The position numbers and the translations under genes were made by a program. Source: Oxytricha trifallax (taxonomy: Eukaryota > Ciliophora > Spirotrichea > Sporadotrichida > Oxytrichidae). From it: a stretch of DNA of 64,000 bases. A model generated the notes under the pieces. That model ran no database searches. It was given only the letters and a program-made list of their open reading frames with translations, and was not told where the DNA came from. Within the stretch, counting starts at the first letter, position 1; every line of letters begins with the position of its first letter. Positions 20,868-34,199 of this stretch are shown in pieces. The stretch spans positions 43,513 through 107,512 of the forward strand of contig ARYC01000608.1 of assembly GCA_000711775.1 (NCBI GenBank), in the 5' to 3' direction.

Positions 20868-21229
20868 AATAGAGAGTGACATACCTCGCAAAGATCACTT
20901 CTCTACAAGGTGCCAGAAGGGTGCTAAATAAAGAATTAAGCTGTTTATTTACAAAACAAGAGTGTCTACATCAATGAGACAAATGGCAGAGTCAATAAAA
21001 ATAAAACCAAACTCAAGATCAGACATATCATTAGAGAAGATAGAGTTGTGGTTAAGTAAGATACACTTCAGACCTCTAACCACACGATCCAAAAGTGCAT
21101 TTTGAATGATTAAATTAAATAAATTTATTATAAATTTCACTTTAAGACCTATTAATAACCCCAACCTCTAACAAATTCCCTACGAATCAAAGCACTTTTA
21201 AATCTCACTAATGGGTTTAGGAGTTTTGA

Positions 21230-22109
21230 GTGTAAAGTGTTTTTATATAAGTGACATATATAACACAAAAACATAGCAATGTCAATTTACTTGATTTAAT
21301 AAAATAATTCAATACTATATACCTTAGTCTGTGGTCATGTTGGACGACAACCCATAAAACAATCTAAATTTAATTAAAAAATGAGTTTGATCATTGGTCT
21401 TATATGTAAAGACTTGTCTCTAAAAAGTTTGTCAAGATCATCTATGTATTATTTAATATATAAAAAATCATATAACAATAAAAATTATATTAAAAAAATC
21501 TATCAAATTGATTGCAATTTTCTTAAGACATAAATGTTTTATCATTATATAATGATTCAGTTCATAAATTTAACATTGATTTACATGAAATTATTAATAT
21601 ATTTATATTAATGATTAAATTGTATTAACTTATAACTTAATAACAAAAATTAAATTAATTAATCAAAATTTTTATCTTTCTGTGTTATATTGCTAAAATG
21701 AGATTATTGGATTGAATGTAGTTAAAAAAAATAATATTTTATATTTTTATAATTTTATAGAGAAAAAATATTAACAGATTCAACGTTTTGCTATTTGAGT
21801 TTCTTTAGTTTTTATAATTATTCATAAAATTACTATTATTTAGTAATAAATTTTGAATTTAAATATTTAATAAAAATTTGACTGATTATAAATTTAATTA
21901 AAGTTAAACTAGAAATCTCAATTAAAAATATTATATTATAATTTTAAATAACTTAGTATATACGAATTTCGCATTCAATAAAGCTTTTTAAAATGATCAA
22001 TTAAAAGAAGATATTTAAAAATATGCAATTGTCTTTTTCAAATGCTAATTTCTTTATTAATTATCAGAATATATTATTTATTTTATAGTTGTAAAATTAT
22101 AAAATATAA
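21230..22109. other. AT-rich non-coding stretch
   Basis: Apart from the direct repeat at 21354-21449, only A/T-rich sequence is visible. Confidence 0.45.
21354..21449. repeat. Right copy of a flanking direct repeat
   Basis: CATAAAACAATCTAAATTTA to CAAGATCATCTATG, matching 14204-14306 with substitutions and small indels. Similarity stops abruptly at 21449. Its minus frame reads IDDLDKLFRDKSLHIRPMI. Confidence 0.65.
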
Positions 22110-22525
22110 TATTGTAGGAATAAATTCGAATTTGGAAAATTAATTATAATTAAATTAAATATAAATCAAATTATTGGCAGTTAAAGTTGGCCAATTTAAA
22201 CGATCTTGGGCTTATTCGATAGGGAATTAAAAATTAGCTGGACTTTACTACTGGCGATACTATTTTATCGCATCCCTGGAGCGATGTAACTTGATTTTAA
22301 TGTGTTGGTATAATTTAATGAATTTATATGAGTTTAATTAAAGTGAAGTTACATCGCTCCCTGCTCCCTGGATGCGATAAAATAGTATCGCCAGCAGCTA
22401 ATTTTTAATTCCCTATCGAATAAGCCCGAGATCGTTTAAATTGGCCAACTTTAACTGCCAATGATTTGATTTATATTTAATTTAATTATAATTAATTTTC
22501 CATATTCAAATGTATTCCAACAATA
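22110..22525. mobile_element. Palindromic MITE, copy 2
   Basis: Arms start TATTGTAGGAATA and end CCAACAATA, with the shared inner blocks GGCAGTTAAAGTTGGCCAA and ATTAGCTGGACTTTACTA. The central loop (near 22320) differs from copy 1. The arms pair almost perfectly, including GCGATACTATTTTATCGC. Confidence 0.92.
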
Positions 22526-23406
22526 TCAAATATTAGAGTAAAATTTTATCTTAACTATTTAACTTTATTGAAATGCGCAATATCAATTCATTTATATTTC
22601 ATTTTAATATCTTATTTTAAATTAAAGTTCATTAATAGAATTAATTATTTATAAACTTTTAATAGAACCGATGAAATTAAATTAAAGAACTGGAAGAATT
22701 TTAGTCGAGCATTTTATAATCAAACTATAATTGAGCATTATTATAAAATTGCTTAATAAAAATTGTTGATTATAAGTTTTTTTGAGGTCATCTAAATATA
22801 TGTAAAAGAGCAAAAAATTCTTCAATCAAGAATTTAACCATTTTCATCTACAAGAGAAAGAATATCCATAAAAAAAATATTCAGCATTCAAAGTAATGTC
22901 AAAGAAATCTTTGATGTAACTTTCTAAATTAGGTAAATTTAACTAGTTTAAATTTTTATTAGAGTATATGCACTATTTCATGATTGCACTTATAAACTTT
23001 CAATTGCCAAATTTTTTTATTTTTTTGAAGTATTGTAACAACACATAGTATTAATGTAACTTCCAAAGATTTTTAATTTTGTCTATATTGATATCTTGTT
23101 AATGAAACCTAAAATGATTTATAGCGCATATTTACATTTTACTGTAGAATTTTATTAAAAAGTTATGAAATTTAAGCTATTTATTTATTTCTAAATAATT
23201 TTGCAATAATATTAAAGTTTATGCTTTTTAAATCTTCTTGAATTTATTAATTAATGAAGGAGTAATATTAATATATTTTAGTAAATTATATTGCTTTTTA
23301 TTTCAATTAAAATAAAGCAGATAAATCTATGCTAAAAAATTTGTAAATGTATGTATTTTTTAATTGAGAAATATAAATGAAATCTGGAGACATTAAAAAT
23401 AAATAT
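22526..23406. other. AT-rich non-coding stretch
   Basis: No gene or clear structure seen between two MITEs. Confidence 0.45.
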
Positions 23407-23824
23407 TATTGTAGAAGTACATTTGAATTTGGAAAATTAATTATTAACTTATTTAATATAATTCAAAATAGTGGCAGTTAAAGTCGGCCAATTTTAACGA
23501 TTTTGGGCTCATTCGATTGAGAATAAAAAATTAGCTGGACTTTGATATTGGCGGTTTTATTTTATTGCATCGAGGAGCGAGATAACTTGAGTTTAATGTG
23601 AGGGTATTAATTTAATGAATTTAGATGCGTTTAATAAAACTCAAGTTATCTCGCTCTTCGATGCTATAAAATAAAACCGCCAATATCAAAGTCCAGCTAA
23701 TTTTTAATTCTCAATCGAATGAGCCTAAGATCTTTTAAATTGGCCAACTTCAACTGCCACATTTTTCAATTTATTTTAATTTAATTATAAATGATTTTCC
23801 AAATTCAAATATATTTCTACAATA
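23407..23824. mobile_element. Palindromic MITE, copy 3
   Basis: Same family: ends TATTGTAGAAGTA and TTTCTACAATA, inner blocks GGCAGTTAAAGTCGGCCAA and GCGGTTTTATTTTAT pairing with its complement near 23670. The loop lies near 23610. Confidence 0.92.
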
Positions 23825-24865
23825 ATTTATTCAATGGATTTTAATTTTAAAGATAACGCAGCAACACTGTAACTGATTCAGGAATTTATAGTCAACAGAA
23901 TCAAACATCTGCTTCCTCTGAAAACGTTTCTTACCTTAATAAAATGCACTTCAATCTTCAGTATAAATTTCACATTCAAGAGATTTTTACTTAGTATTTT
24001 TAGATAGGAAACCAATAAATTTGAGTGAAAACACCTAGGCAGCCTCTGGAATTTCAATTATGTCTTAGGTATTTTTCATAAAAATTTTATTATAGTTACA
24101 GGAACTTCCTCCAATCTTATAAATAAAAACAAATTCAAAATATTCCATCCAAAAAACTCACTATTGCTTTAAAAATTAAACATAATAGCAAATTTATACT
24201 ATAAAGATCTATAGATTTTTTTAAATGGTTACTTAAGCACATTTTTATAAGATAGGTCTAAACTATTCCACATACAATATTATTCTTATAAATTAATTAT
24301 TTCTATTATGTTTTAATATATTTAATTTCCTTATGAACTCGCGTTTTATACCTTTATAGATAGATAGATAATTTTTTTTATAAAATAAATGATTCATAGT
24401 AAATAAAAAGGGACCAAGTTCAATAATATTAATTGTATTTATGTATGCTTAATGATTCCTAATAATGGTCTAAGAAATAATGTTGATAAATACATTTCTC
24501 CACTTGATTTAGCTTAATTGCTTTGATGATCTTTAAAGAGAATAGTAGCTTTATATATAGTAAAGAAGCATAATTAGCTTTAACTGGATATTATATATGC
24601 CATTTTCATAATTTACATAGATCTTTTTAAGTGGAAAGTGAATAATTACTTTTAAATATTTATAGTTATTTATGTAAAATGAATTTACTTTATATTTCAA
24701 TGGAATTATATTATAATAAATATACTCATCTTAAACCAAAATAACAAACTGTTTTTTAAGTTGATCTAGTTTTAAGAGACAAAATATTTATGAAAATTAA
24801 GGGGAAAACTTTAATCTTAAATGAATAATAATTAAAATAATGCAAATATTTGTATTTATAAAGGA
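23825..24865. other. AT-rich stretch, no gene recognised
   Basis: Slightly richer sequence at 23855-23950 could be a coding scrap, but no frame is convincing. The rest is A/T-rich. Confidence 0.35.
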
Positions 24866-25012
24866 ACTAAAATCTAATGAACATGACTCCACTCTCCATC
24901 AAACACATCAATCACCATCTACATGCCAGAATTTGTTTTAGTGAGCTCTCGAGGCTTGCTCGTGAAGTCTCTGCTAAACACAGTTCCTGTGCTACCAAGA
25001 AGCACTCCTATA
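24866..25012 (-). CDS. Isolated coding fragment, hypothetical
   Basis: About 140 bp of clearly higher GC in an AT-rich desert. The minus strand reads GVLLGSTGTVFSRDFTSKPR and MQMVIDVFDGEWSHVHQ in one open frame with TAG as Gln. The edges fall abruptly into A/T runs, as expected of a germline gene segment or an exon. I do not recognise the protein. Confidence 0.5.
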
Positions 25013-25029
25013 AAAATAAAATTTTTAAG

Positions 25030-26149
25030 ATATGTTTTTTGTAACTTGCGTTATTTGTGATTGAGGAAGTGTTTTATTGTTGCCATATTAAATATTTGCA
25101 TAGTGTTTTTCATCATGAATATTTGAAATTTAAGAAATTGTTTAAACTTAGAAACAACTGATATGATTATTAATTTATTAATTAAAAAATAATATGGGTT
25201 TATATTTGTATAGTTGAAAATTTCATCTCCTTAATTTACCAACAATACTGATAGAATAAATCATAGAAAGTTAATATTGCTATATTAATTTACACTTAAA
25301 TACTAATAATATCACTTTTACTTACTATTTCGCATAATTTATTTATAATTTTCTAAGCATTTTAAACTCTAGTTAAAACAAATTACTTGCTTATATTTTT
25401 TAATTATACACAGGAATAAATTTTATTTTAAATACACTATTTATTTACAAATAAAATTTGTTTATTTTTATAGGTCTCTTCATAGGAAAACAACTGATTT
25501 AGAAATAATAATATATAAGAAAACAAATTGTGTAAAATGAAATTTAAAATTGTATAATCTTAGAAATCTCAACTAAAAAGACTATATTATCCATTTTATG
25601 CATTTATTAATTGTAATTTAATTTAAAAATATTAAATAAATGTCAGTTATGTTAATTTCCGCTTTTCATATTTCCCAATATTTTGTATTTTATCAATAAT
25701 AATTATTCATTTAGATTAAAGCTTTTTATTTATTTTTCAAAATTAATAAGCATTAGAAAAATTTGCTAACAAGACGATAAACCATCAGAGGTAGAGGATT
25801 CCCCATTTTTGAGAATCAGGAAAAAAATAGAATGATAAAAAAACCCAAGAACAACCAAAAATATTTTTTACTGAGCATAATTGTAATATTACTTAACGAT
25901 AGAGAGAAGTAAGAAAATAAACCTATTAAATGAAGAAGATGAAACAAGAAATTTTAGGAAAACAAAAATTTTATAATTTAAGGAATTACACTCAAATAAT
26001 AAAAATTCATATTTATAAATAAAATGGGACCATAAAATAATTTTAAGGAATGAAATCAGCAAGCTTATAATTAATTTTAGATTATAAAATCAGAAATAAA
26101 TTTTTGGAACTTATGAATTACAAAAATTTAAAAAATGAGATTTGCATTA
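25030..26149. other. AT-rich stretch with one short coding-like scrap
   Basis: At 25775-25825 the plus strand reads DDKPSEVEDSPFLRIRKKIE before TGA, possibly a last exon. Nothing else is recognisable. Confidence 0.35.
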
Positions 26150-26556
26150 TATTGTAGGAATATATTTGAATTTGGAAAATTATTTTTAATTTGAAATTAA
26201 GTAAGTATAATTCGTGGCAGTTAACTTTCTTGGAACCTAGAAAATTTTGTAATTGATCGATAGAGAATTCAAAACTAGCTGCAGTACCCCTTTATCCCAT
26301 TCTTGAAGCAAGTTAACTCAATTTTAATTTTGGCATTAAAATCAACTAAACAAATCACCAAAAATTAAAAATGGATATCTCGCTTCAGGAAAGTGATAAA
26401 GGGGTACTGCCAATACTAAAGTGCAGCTAGTTTTGAATTCTCTATCGAACAAGTGCCATATTGTCAGGGTTTCAAGAAAGTGAACTGCCACTATTTAATT
26501 ATTTTAATTCATTAATTTATAATTCATTTCCTCAAATCAAATGTATACATACAATA
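26150..26556. mobile_element. Palindromic MITE, copy 4 (diverged)
   Basis: Ends TATTGTAGGAATA and CATACAATA. The arms still pair (GTGGCAGTTAACTTTCTTG with CAAGAAAGTGAACTGCCAC), but interior sequence has diverged from copies 1-3 and 5. Confidence 0.88.
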
Positions 26557-26719
26557 TTCAATGAAAGGCAATCTTTCTAAGAATTAAATTAGATATGAAT
26601 ATAGATTATGCATTCTTTTTTCTTTCTTGTTTTCAATCTATTTATAATAATTATAATAGATTTATTTAAAATTTAAAAAGATATGATGGGGAATAAATGT
26701 TTAAAATTTGTATGTATGT

Positions 26720-27145
26720 TTTTAGAATATACTCTGAATTCGCTCAACAATTAACTGAAAATTATAATCTGTCATAATACTTAGATGTAGAAAGCTAGGC
26801 ATTATTTGAGGATAAAGCAGGCATATTTTAGCAAGAAATTCGACAAAAGATAGATATAACTAAATAGCCACTACACTTCAACTTAATTGAAAATACAAAC
26901 TATAAAAACAGAACTTTAACTAAACAAAAATGAGATTTATTGGATGAGTAGACGACCTTTTAATTATAGCCTTACATAAAAATAAATTGAACAGACTACT
27001 ATTAGACTTGAATAAGATTTCAATTTAATAAAATTCATATTCGATAGTGACATACTAGAAATACTTCAATAATGTAGTAACAAGAAGCTGAAAGACTTAA
27101 GAGTGGTTAAAAATATTAATTATTTAGAAACTTTAAAACAATGAC
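26720..27145 (+). CDS. Hypothetical protein segment
   Basis: The plus strand reads RIYSEFAQQLTENYNLSQYL, then VESQALFEDKAGIFQQEIRQ and further to TLTKQK before TGA (about 26930). A one-base shift later it continues with MSRRPFNYSLTQKQIEQTTI and LKDLRVVKNINYLETLKQ, ending TGA near 27143. Charged, probably helical. The shift is at an A-run (AAACAAAAATGAG), so a single gene is likely. No family recognised. Confidence 0.5.
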
Positions 27146-27679
27146 TAAAATTTAACCGTAAATTTAACTTTTAGGGAAGTTATATGGCATTTGCTATGAT
27201 AACATAAATTTCTTAGGGAAGTTTAATGGCCTATATATTTTTTTATTTAAAAAAGAATTCTTTAATGAATAATTATATTTGACATCTTATAATGACATTT
27301 GTGAAATACTCCTAATTTTTTAATTTAAAAATGAATCTTGTTAGTGACCATTTAATTTATTTAAATATATTAATCTTTATTCTTTTACAATATAGCTGAA
27401 TTTTTATTTAAATTTATCAGAATATATTTACACTAGAAACATTATCAACAATTGAACACTAAAATTATTTTCTGCTCTTTTAAGCTACATGTATAATGCT
27501 TATTTATTTATTTTAAAGTAAAATTTGAATGATAATTTTTTTTTAAATTTGTGAAATTACATATAAAATAATTATAAACAAGGAAACTTACCCTATCTAT
27601 AAATAAAATAAAAAAATAAGAATATGAAGCGTTAAATATTTCAACAAGATATCTTATAAATATCGTATAGAAAGATTAA

Positions 27680-28800
27680 CAGATAAAATGATTCGAGGTA
27701 TGCTTAAAAGTTCATTCATTCCATTAGCAATGTTCATAGAAGGAATAAAACCATCCAATTTAAATTATTGAAACTTATGCAAAGAAATAAAAGCTAATCA
27801 AATATGAAAATATATTAAGTGCCATGGTACTGTAGAAATTTCCTATCAAACTCACAAACTTAAGCTTTTATTTTGAGAAATTTCTATTAATTATAAAAAT
27901 AAATACAATAAATTATGAAAGTCAATAGGAGCTCTTTATAAACTATCTCTAAAATGGGAAGTTAGATAAAAATGAGATGGTGTGAAACAATTGGACACGC
28001 TATGTAGAGAGATACACTACCTTTTAGAAAAAATGTAAGAAACACGATCTAACTTAGAACTGAACATGTAATTAATATGAACCGAGAGAATGTCAAATAA
28101 CAAGAATAGTATTGGAAAATTATGATATCTAAGATGCAGTAAACACCTATTAGAAGTTCGAGTCTATATAAGCAACTAAAAACTACTATTTTAAACTATA
28201 TTTGAAAAGAAAAAATTAACCACAGTGCAAAAGAAGAAGAAAGCTACAAATAAGATAAGCATAGATTAAAGCCATAATCATACAATACATGTTCAAAGTT
28301 TGGCAAAATCATCATAATTGTTAATAATAGATAACGAAAATACTTTTTTAAATAATAAAAATAACTGTGGAAGATAATTTAAAAAAGATTTGTGAAGAAT
28401 CTAGCAGCTATCTCTTAAGGAATGAGAAAAGTTAAAATATAGCTCTACAAACAGTAAATAAATTAAAAGATTTAATATTAAATGGACAAAATTCCTTGCC
28501 AAGAGTATTATTTGAATTTTGAATAAATCATAAATGAAGATAATGCAATAAAAAAATACTAGATTAAAAGAAGCCTAACAAGACATTAAATTAAAAAGAA
28601 TTATAAACGAGAGTATGAAGGGCATTACAATTTATCTAGATATCTGATAATCTTACGAGTATCAATTAATTCTTAAGGATTGCAGATGAATCAGATGCTG
28701 TTTTTTAGCATTAATTATAATTATTTAAACATACAAATTTAATAAAGAATAAATTGTTTAGAGTGTAAAACCTAATCTCAACCGCTCTCTAATTTATAAT
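27680..28800 (+). CDS. Hypothetical protein segments
   Basis: Two plus-strand stretches look coding. At 27972-28210 MRWCETIGHAMQRDTLPFRK leads to EQYWKIMISKMQQTPIRSSS. At 28497-28795 CQEYYLNFEQIINEDNAIKK leads to REYEGHYNLSRYLIILRVSI and on to a polar end. Between them lies lower-quality sequence. They may be exons or segments of the same gene as 26.7-27.1 kb. Function unknown. Confidence 0.4.
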
Positions 28801-30504
28801 AAATTTTATTTAAACTTCATTATAATTAGAATTTAAATCGAAAATAATTATTAATTAGCAATTTAATTTATTCAAAAATTATTCAAACTTGAAAAAATTA
28901 GGATTGAATTAAGCTTAGTGTTTTCTTCTGAATATTATGTTAATGGTAAATAGTCTTATACACAAGTATCATTATAATAATTTTGCGAGTTTAAAAATAT
29001 TATGATTATATTAAATCACTCCATTATCGATTTATATCATGTTATATTTTAAAAATAAGAATTAACCATTTTTATTACTCTTTGCAATAAACAAACTATA
29101 TTTACAAAAATTTAATTTTATTAGTGCATTGATACTAATAGCGAGAAAAATTTTTAACCTTTTACCCAACTATTTATTTATAATCTTGATAAATTTAATA
29201 GCGAAAATAAGAATAAAACAAGCTAAGATTCTAAATAAGTGTCATTTTCCTGCTTTTACAAATTAATTGGAAGTACATAATACTTATAACCTAATAAATT
29301 AATATTCCTGCTATAAATTTTAATTTTTATTTTGTATCTACTTAAATTTTAAAGTGATAAAAATAGTGTTAATAAAGCATTAAAATGACTATAAATTAAT
29401 ATTTAAAAGGGGTATATGTTTTTTGTTGTTATTGTTGGAATTTAGGCTGAAGTTATTATCGGTATTTTAAATTCTCTTTATATTCTAAAATTATACTTAA
29501 TATTTTCCTCAATAATTTGAGAAAAAAATGTATATTATTAAATAAAATTTTTATGTAATGATTTAAATTATCATTGGTATGTATAAATCAATTTTTAATT
29601 TAAATTAATTAAAATTATATATAATCATTTTGAGTAGTGTTAATGTTTTTTCATAAAAATTTCTAAAATATAATAAATTTCATATACCAAAAATGAATTA
29701 AAAACTTCTTATTTTCTTCAGATGACTGGTCTAACAGTTAAATTCATAAAAATAATTAAATATAGAGAAAGATATTTTTGACTTTTAAAATTATTGCAAA
29801 ATAGTTAAAGATTTTATTATAGCAAGAGAATTTATTTATTTAAATCGTTTGTATTTTTATTGGATTAATATAGTTTTAAAAATAATTAATTGATAATTAT
29901 CAAATTAAAAAGTATCAATATTAAATTTAATTGATTTATATTCATAAATAAAAAATTTTGATTTATAATTGCTTATGATTGGTAAAACTTACTGAAATTG
30001 ATATTGAATAGTTTTAGGTAAAGTGAGGTTTTTTTTAAAGAAAATAATTTCACTTATGTTTTAATAAAGAGGATTAAAAGAAAACAAAAATCTATTAAAG
30101 TTTAACTTAAACAAACATATATCATGATATAATATTTTATAGAAACTATAAAATACTTCTTGTAAGTTTATATGTATATGTTTATGTTAGTGTCCTTGAT
30201 ATTATGCAGCGAAAGTACCTTATAAACTTTAAATTATTCATGAGTCACTATTTTTCAATATTATATATCATTATAGATAATCTAACACTAAAATCTATTC
30301 CAGGCTCTTACAATAAGTTTAAATCTTTCTCAAAATAAATAATGACATATTAGATTATTTTAGACTGATTTATAAATAAAATATTCAAATGTCAAATTAG
30401 TAATTTTCATTTATCAGCTATTAGTTTAACTTTATTGTTTGATCTAAATTTTATATTTCTTGCATTTTTCTGATAAACTGATTTTTTTTTTACTAAAGAC
30501 CTTA
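28800..30504. other. AT-rich non-coding stretch
   Basis: I see no gene, repeat or RNA feature here. Confidence 0.45.
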
Positions 30505-30923
30505 TATTGTAGGAATACATTCGAAATTGGGAAATCAATTTTAATTAAATTAATAATAAATCAAAATATTGGCAGTTAAAGTTGGCCAATTCAAACGATC
30601 TTAGGCTCATTGGATAGAGAATTCAAAATTAGCTAGACTTTACTATAGGCGGTATTATTTTATCTCATCAATGAAGCGAAATAGCTTCACTTTAATCAAA
30701 CACCTCTAAATTCAATTAATTATAACCTCACATTAAACTCAAGCTATTTCGCTTCATTGATGAGATAAAATAATACCGCCTATAGTAAAGTCTAGCTAAT
30801 TTTGAATTCTCTATCGAATGAGCCTAAGATCGTTTGAATTGGCCAACTTTAACTGCCAATATTTTGATTTATTATTAATTTAATTAAAATTGATTTCCCA
30901 AATTCGAATGTATTCCTACAATA
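30505..30923. mobile_element. Palindromic MITE, copy 5
   Basis: Ends TATTGTAGGAATACATTCG and GAATGTATTCCTACAATA. Arms pair nearly perfectly, with GGCGGTATTATTTTATCTCA and its complement around the loop near 30710. Of all copies this has the best preserved arms. Confidence 0.93.
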
Positions 30924-32540
30924 TTACAATTTTATTGAAAATAATACAGTATCTCATTAAAACTTTCTTGTTTTTATCGATTAAACAAAATTTTTCACAC
31001 CCTTACTCAAATGGATATCACTTTAATAATATAAAACTTCTTTCCCTAACCATAACTTTTTCAATAACAATTTTTCTCATATATAATGATTCTTTATCAA
31101 GCTATAAAGAGATCTCTTTAGGGATTTATGCAATTTGAAAGTGTAAATAAACTTAATGTTATGGCTATTTAAATTAATAAAAAATATTTATTTCATAAAA
31201 ATAGTATTTAGTTTATTTTAGACTATAAAGGAGTTTAATCTTTTAGATGAGAGTTCGATTCCTCGAAATAATACCTATTTTTAATACAAAGCTGAAACAA
31301 CGAAACTCTTTTAATATTGTTATTTTAAATAATTTTTTCTCTTATTAGTAATCTTTTTGATAAATTTTAGTCATATAATTTTATTTAAATTTTGTAGAAT
31401 TAATGATCATATTCATTTAATTATATAAAAATAGGCATCTTCAAAAGAGAAAAAAAATAATATATAAAGTATGCTTTAAAAGGATTTAACTTTACATATA
31501 AACTATTAAATTAACATTATAATTCCATTTAGAATAACTATTTATCACAACGTTAGTATTTTTTCTATGTTTTCTATATGTTTATATCATTTTTCTTCAT
31601 TAATCATAACTTTTATTCATAATTTCAATTTATTATACTTTTGATTTTCTCTTTTTTTCATATTTTAATTCTGGAGATAATCATAGCTTTAATATATTAT
31701 AAAAATTGGTAAGATATCCTCATGCATTTATAGTATGATAAAATAATAATAATATTAATGCATAATTCAAAATATATAATAGTATTATTTATTTATTTCC
31801 AGGTTCTTGGATGTTTTAACTACTAAATAACAAATAGTTAAAATAGAATTCTATAATTACATAATATCATAAAAGTGGCATTAAAATTATTTGATGAGAG
31901 AACAATCTTTCTGGAATAAGATTCTGTTTTGCGATTTAATTCTGTCATCTCTAAATTTAGATAATAATTGATTAAATTGATTATTATAATTCGTATGAAC
32001 TAGTCTAGAAGCATTTAAATCTGTATGGTTCTTTAAATTTACAAGTTATCCATTTTACAATTTCATAAGAAGTATTCTCAAATATTAACAATAGTTATCT
32101 TGGTATATATCCAATTAATGAAAGCGATTTATTGAATATGTTCAAGTTAAGGAATATAAATTTTAAATAATTCATTTCATTGACAGGATTTAATATAGGT
32201 ATTAATATTTAAATTCTATGTTATTATACCGAAATCATTCAAACTAAAGTTAATTCAGCATTTAACTAATTTTTAATCATTAAAAAGGATTGTAAAAATT
32301 TGAATAATTCAAAATAATTTAAAGTAATGAGTAAACTTTGAATATAGCTAATAGCTATTTAAAATTTAGAGATAAAAAAAAATACCAGTAAATTATTTGA
32401 AATAAGTTAAAATAGAATAAGCAAAATTTAAATTTCCAAAAATAAATGAAACCATTACTTTAATTTTACATAGATTAAAGAATATTTGTTGTTCAATTAG
32501 CTTTAAGTATGATTAAATAAACAAGAATAATTTAATGGAA
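30924..32540. other. AT-rich stretch, no gene recognised
   Basis: Open frames here (for example plus 30890-31138) overlap the MITE arm and have the composition of random A/T sequence. I regard them as chance. Confidence 0.4.
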
Positions 32541-32547
32541 AGATAAA

Positions 32548-32673
32548 ATGAAAAGACGGGGAAGCATTAGCATTGAAAATGATTATTGAGTCAAGAGTGA
32601 TGTATCAAGACTTGCTAAACAACTCGAAAGTAGAAATTAGCTGACATCAGAGATAATTATTGATTTATTTTAT
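32548..32673 (+). CDS. Short coding fragment, hypothetical
   Basis: MKRRGSISIENDY, TGA, VKSDVSRLAKQLESRNQLTS, EIIIDLFY, TGA. The segment after the first TGA has a clear helical heptad character and stays in the same frame, so this TGA (32587-32589) is another candidate sense codon. Surrounded by A/T-rich DNA; probably one exon or segment. Confidence 0.4.
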
Positions 32674-32679
32674 TGATAA

Positions 32680-34190
32680 AGAAATATAATATGACTATAA
32701 CTTCATCTCTAAGTTTTAATTAAATATACAAATTTAAATTAGAGGCATATTATTATCATATTATCATTTCATAAATTTAATAATTAAAATGATCATGATC
32801 TTTCTAATCATAATATTCTTAATTAATTAATGGCATTTTAACATTTTTATTATTAGCTTCTTAGACTATCAGTGTATTAATTTTTATAGCGTACAATAAT
32901 AATATATTATCATTCTTTTTTGGTACTTACCAACTAAAATAAAAATTAATTTATAAATATAGTAAAAACAATATATAACAACTCGATTAATATGGTTTTT
33001 CTTATTTTACAGTTTATATCACAATTGATTTAATATATTAAGTAAAATTTTTAAAAGTTTGCCATTTAGAAAATTTAATTAAAAATTAGGTTTAGATTTA
33101 GAAATTCATTATATTTATTATGATATAAAAACAAAATTTAAATAATTTATTAATTTCAGGAATTATTTGTAAAATACTTATTTTTAAATAAAATAACATT
33201 AAGATAATCAATTTATATTCAAAATTATTTTAAAATTGTATTTAAATTTTAGTTTATGATAAATTTAATTAGGAATAAATCTATCTTTTGTTGAATTATT
33301 ACTACAACCAACAAGAAAAAATAACTTTAAATGAAACTTACGCTTTTGATTGTTGGCATTTACATTTATTTAAAGTAATTGATATAAAATTGTTTCTTTG
33401 ATTGAATTAAATATAAGATTTTAAAAATTGTTATGTTTTAAATTAAAATTTACTTTAATTTATCGCAATTCAAAAAAATTGTGAAAATTATTGGCAAATA
33501 CTATCTTATTAATTATTGAAATATAGAAGATAATCAGAATTTCGATTTAAATTATTGTGAATTAATATAAATAGCAATGAAAGTGGAGCAGTATCACTTA
33601 CAATAATGAAAGTTAAAATAATATATCTAAACTTTTAATTTTTAAAAATCTTTCCAAGTAAGAGCTGCTACAGCCTTTATCTAAGACTTCGGGAAATGTT
33701 AGGTAATATTTAGTGATAGTAATATTTAATGTGGTAAATAATATAATGCCAATATTATATGTATTGTTCTTCTTCCAATTTATTTATAAATATTATTTTT
33801 AATTTTTATCAAATTATTAAATTATTTTTATTTAATTTTGTTTATCATGCATGGAAAAAAGGATTGCATCCTCAGCAATAAACTAATTTTTTTACATTTA
33901 AAAGCTTATATATTAAATTAGCATGGTCAACTTAATTGAATAAATTATGAATTTTTATAATAGCCTTGCTTCATATAACTTCTTTATAATAAATCTATTT
34001 CAGAAATCTCATATTAATGATTGTCAAAATTGAAATTTTTGTAAAAAATTATTAATTTTTTATAATTTTTCATTTGATGTGTCATCTTAATAATAAATTT
34101 CATATAAATTAATGAATTAGTTGTGGGATTTAAAAGATTAATGGATCTCAACGTTCAAGCATTGTATCTATTAAAATAAAAAGCAATTGA
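32680..34190. other. AT-rich non-coding stretch
   Basis: No convincing feature. Confidence 0.4.
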
Positions 34191-34199
34191 CTCATTGAT

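Larger units (their letters stand above)
14789..21105 (+). pseudogene. Old TBE zinc-finger/kinase gene, split in three
   Basis: Start MRANILRKTTALPS matches the start region of the complete copy (MSGNLLRKAALLG). A C2H2 finger FCEQCERDLTHKFSWYRHIKIH is intact. In the second finger the cysteine positions read TGA and TGG. The kinase has LVHRDLKPENILL and IIDFN (about 15770-15848). The complete TBE then cuts it at AAT (15881), and coding resumes at 20008 to rebuild GTQYYYPERED and QMDVWTLAEII. The foldback cuts it again at AAT (20081). The C-terminus after 20868 is ESDIPRKDHF..MAESIKIKPNSRSD..SAF, TGA 21103. A small deletion near 15850 also shifts the frame. Confidence 0.8.
14205..21222. mobile_element. 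Diverged TBE remnant with nested insertions
   Basis: The body is an old TBE: a zinc-finger/kinase gene on the plus strand (14789-21105), preceded by the AT-rich intergenic type seen in the complete TBE (ACCTCCTAAAT motifs near 14575). A degenerate right terminus (TTAGGAGTTTTG at about 21210) may mark its end. Its transposase half is absent on the left. It holds two later insertions, a full TBE (15884-20007) and a foldback element (20084-20867). Boundaries are inferred; the kinase homology is certain. Confidence 0.65.

Noticed and set aside
31215..31285. tRNA-like stretch with GAGAGTTCGATTCCTC resembling a T-arm
   Set aside because: The T-stem pairs poorly (mismatches at three of five positions), the acceptor ends do not pair over seven bases, and no clear anticodon arm is present.
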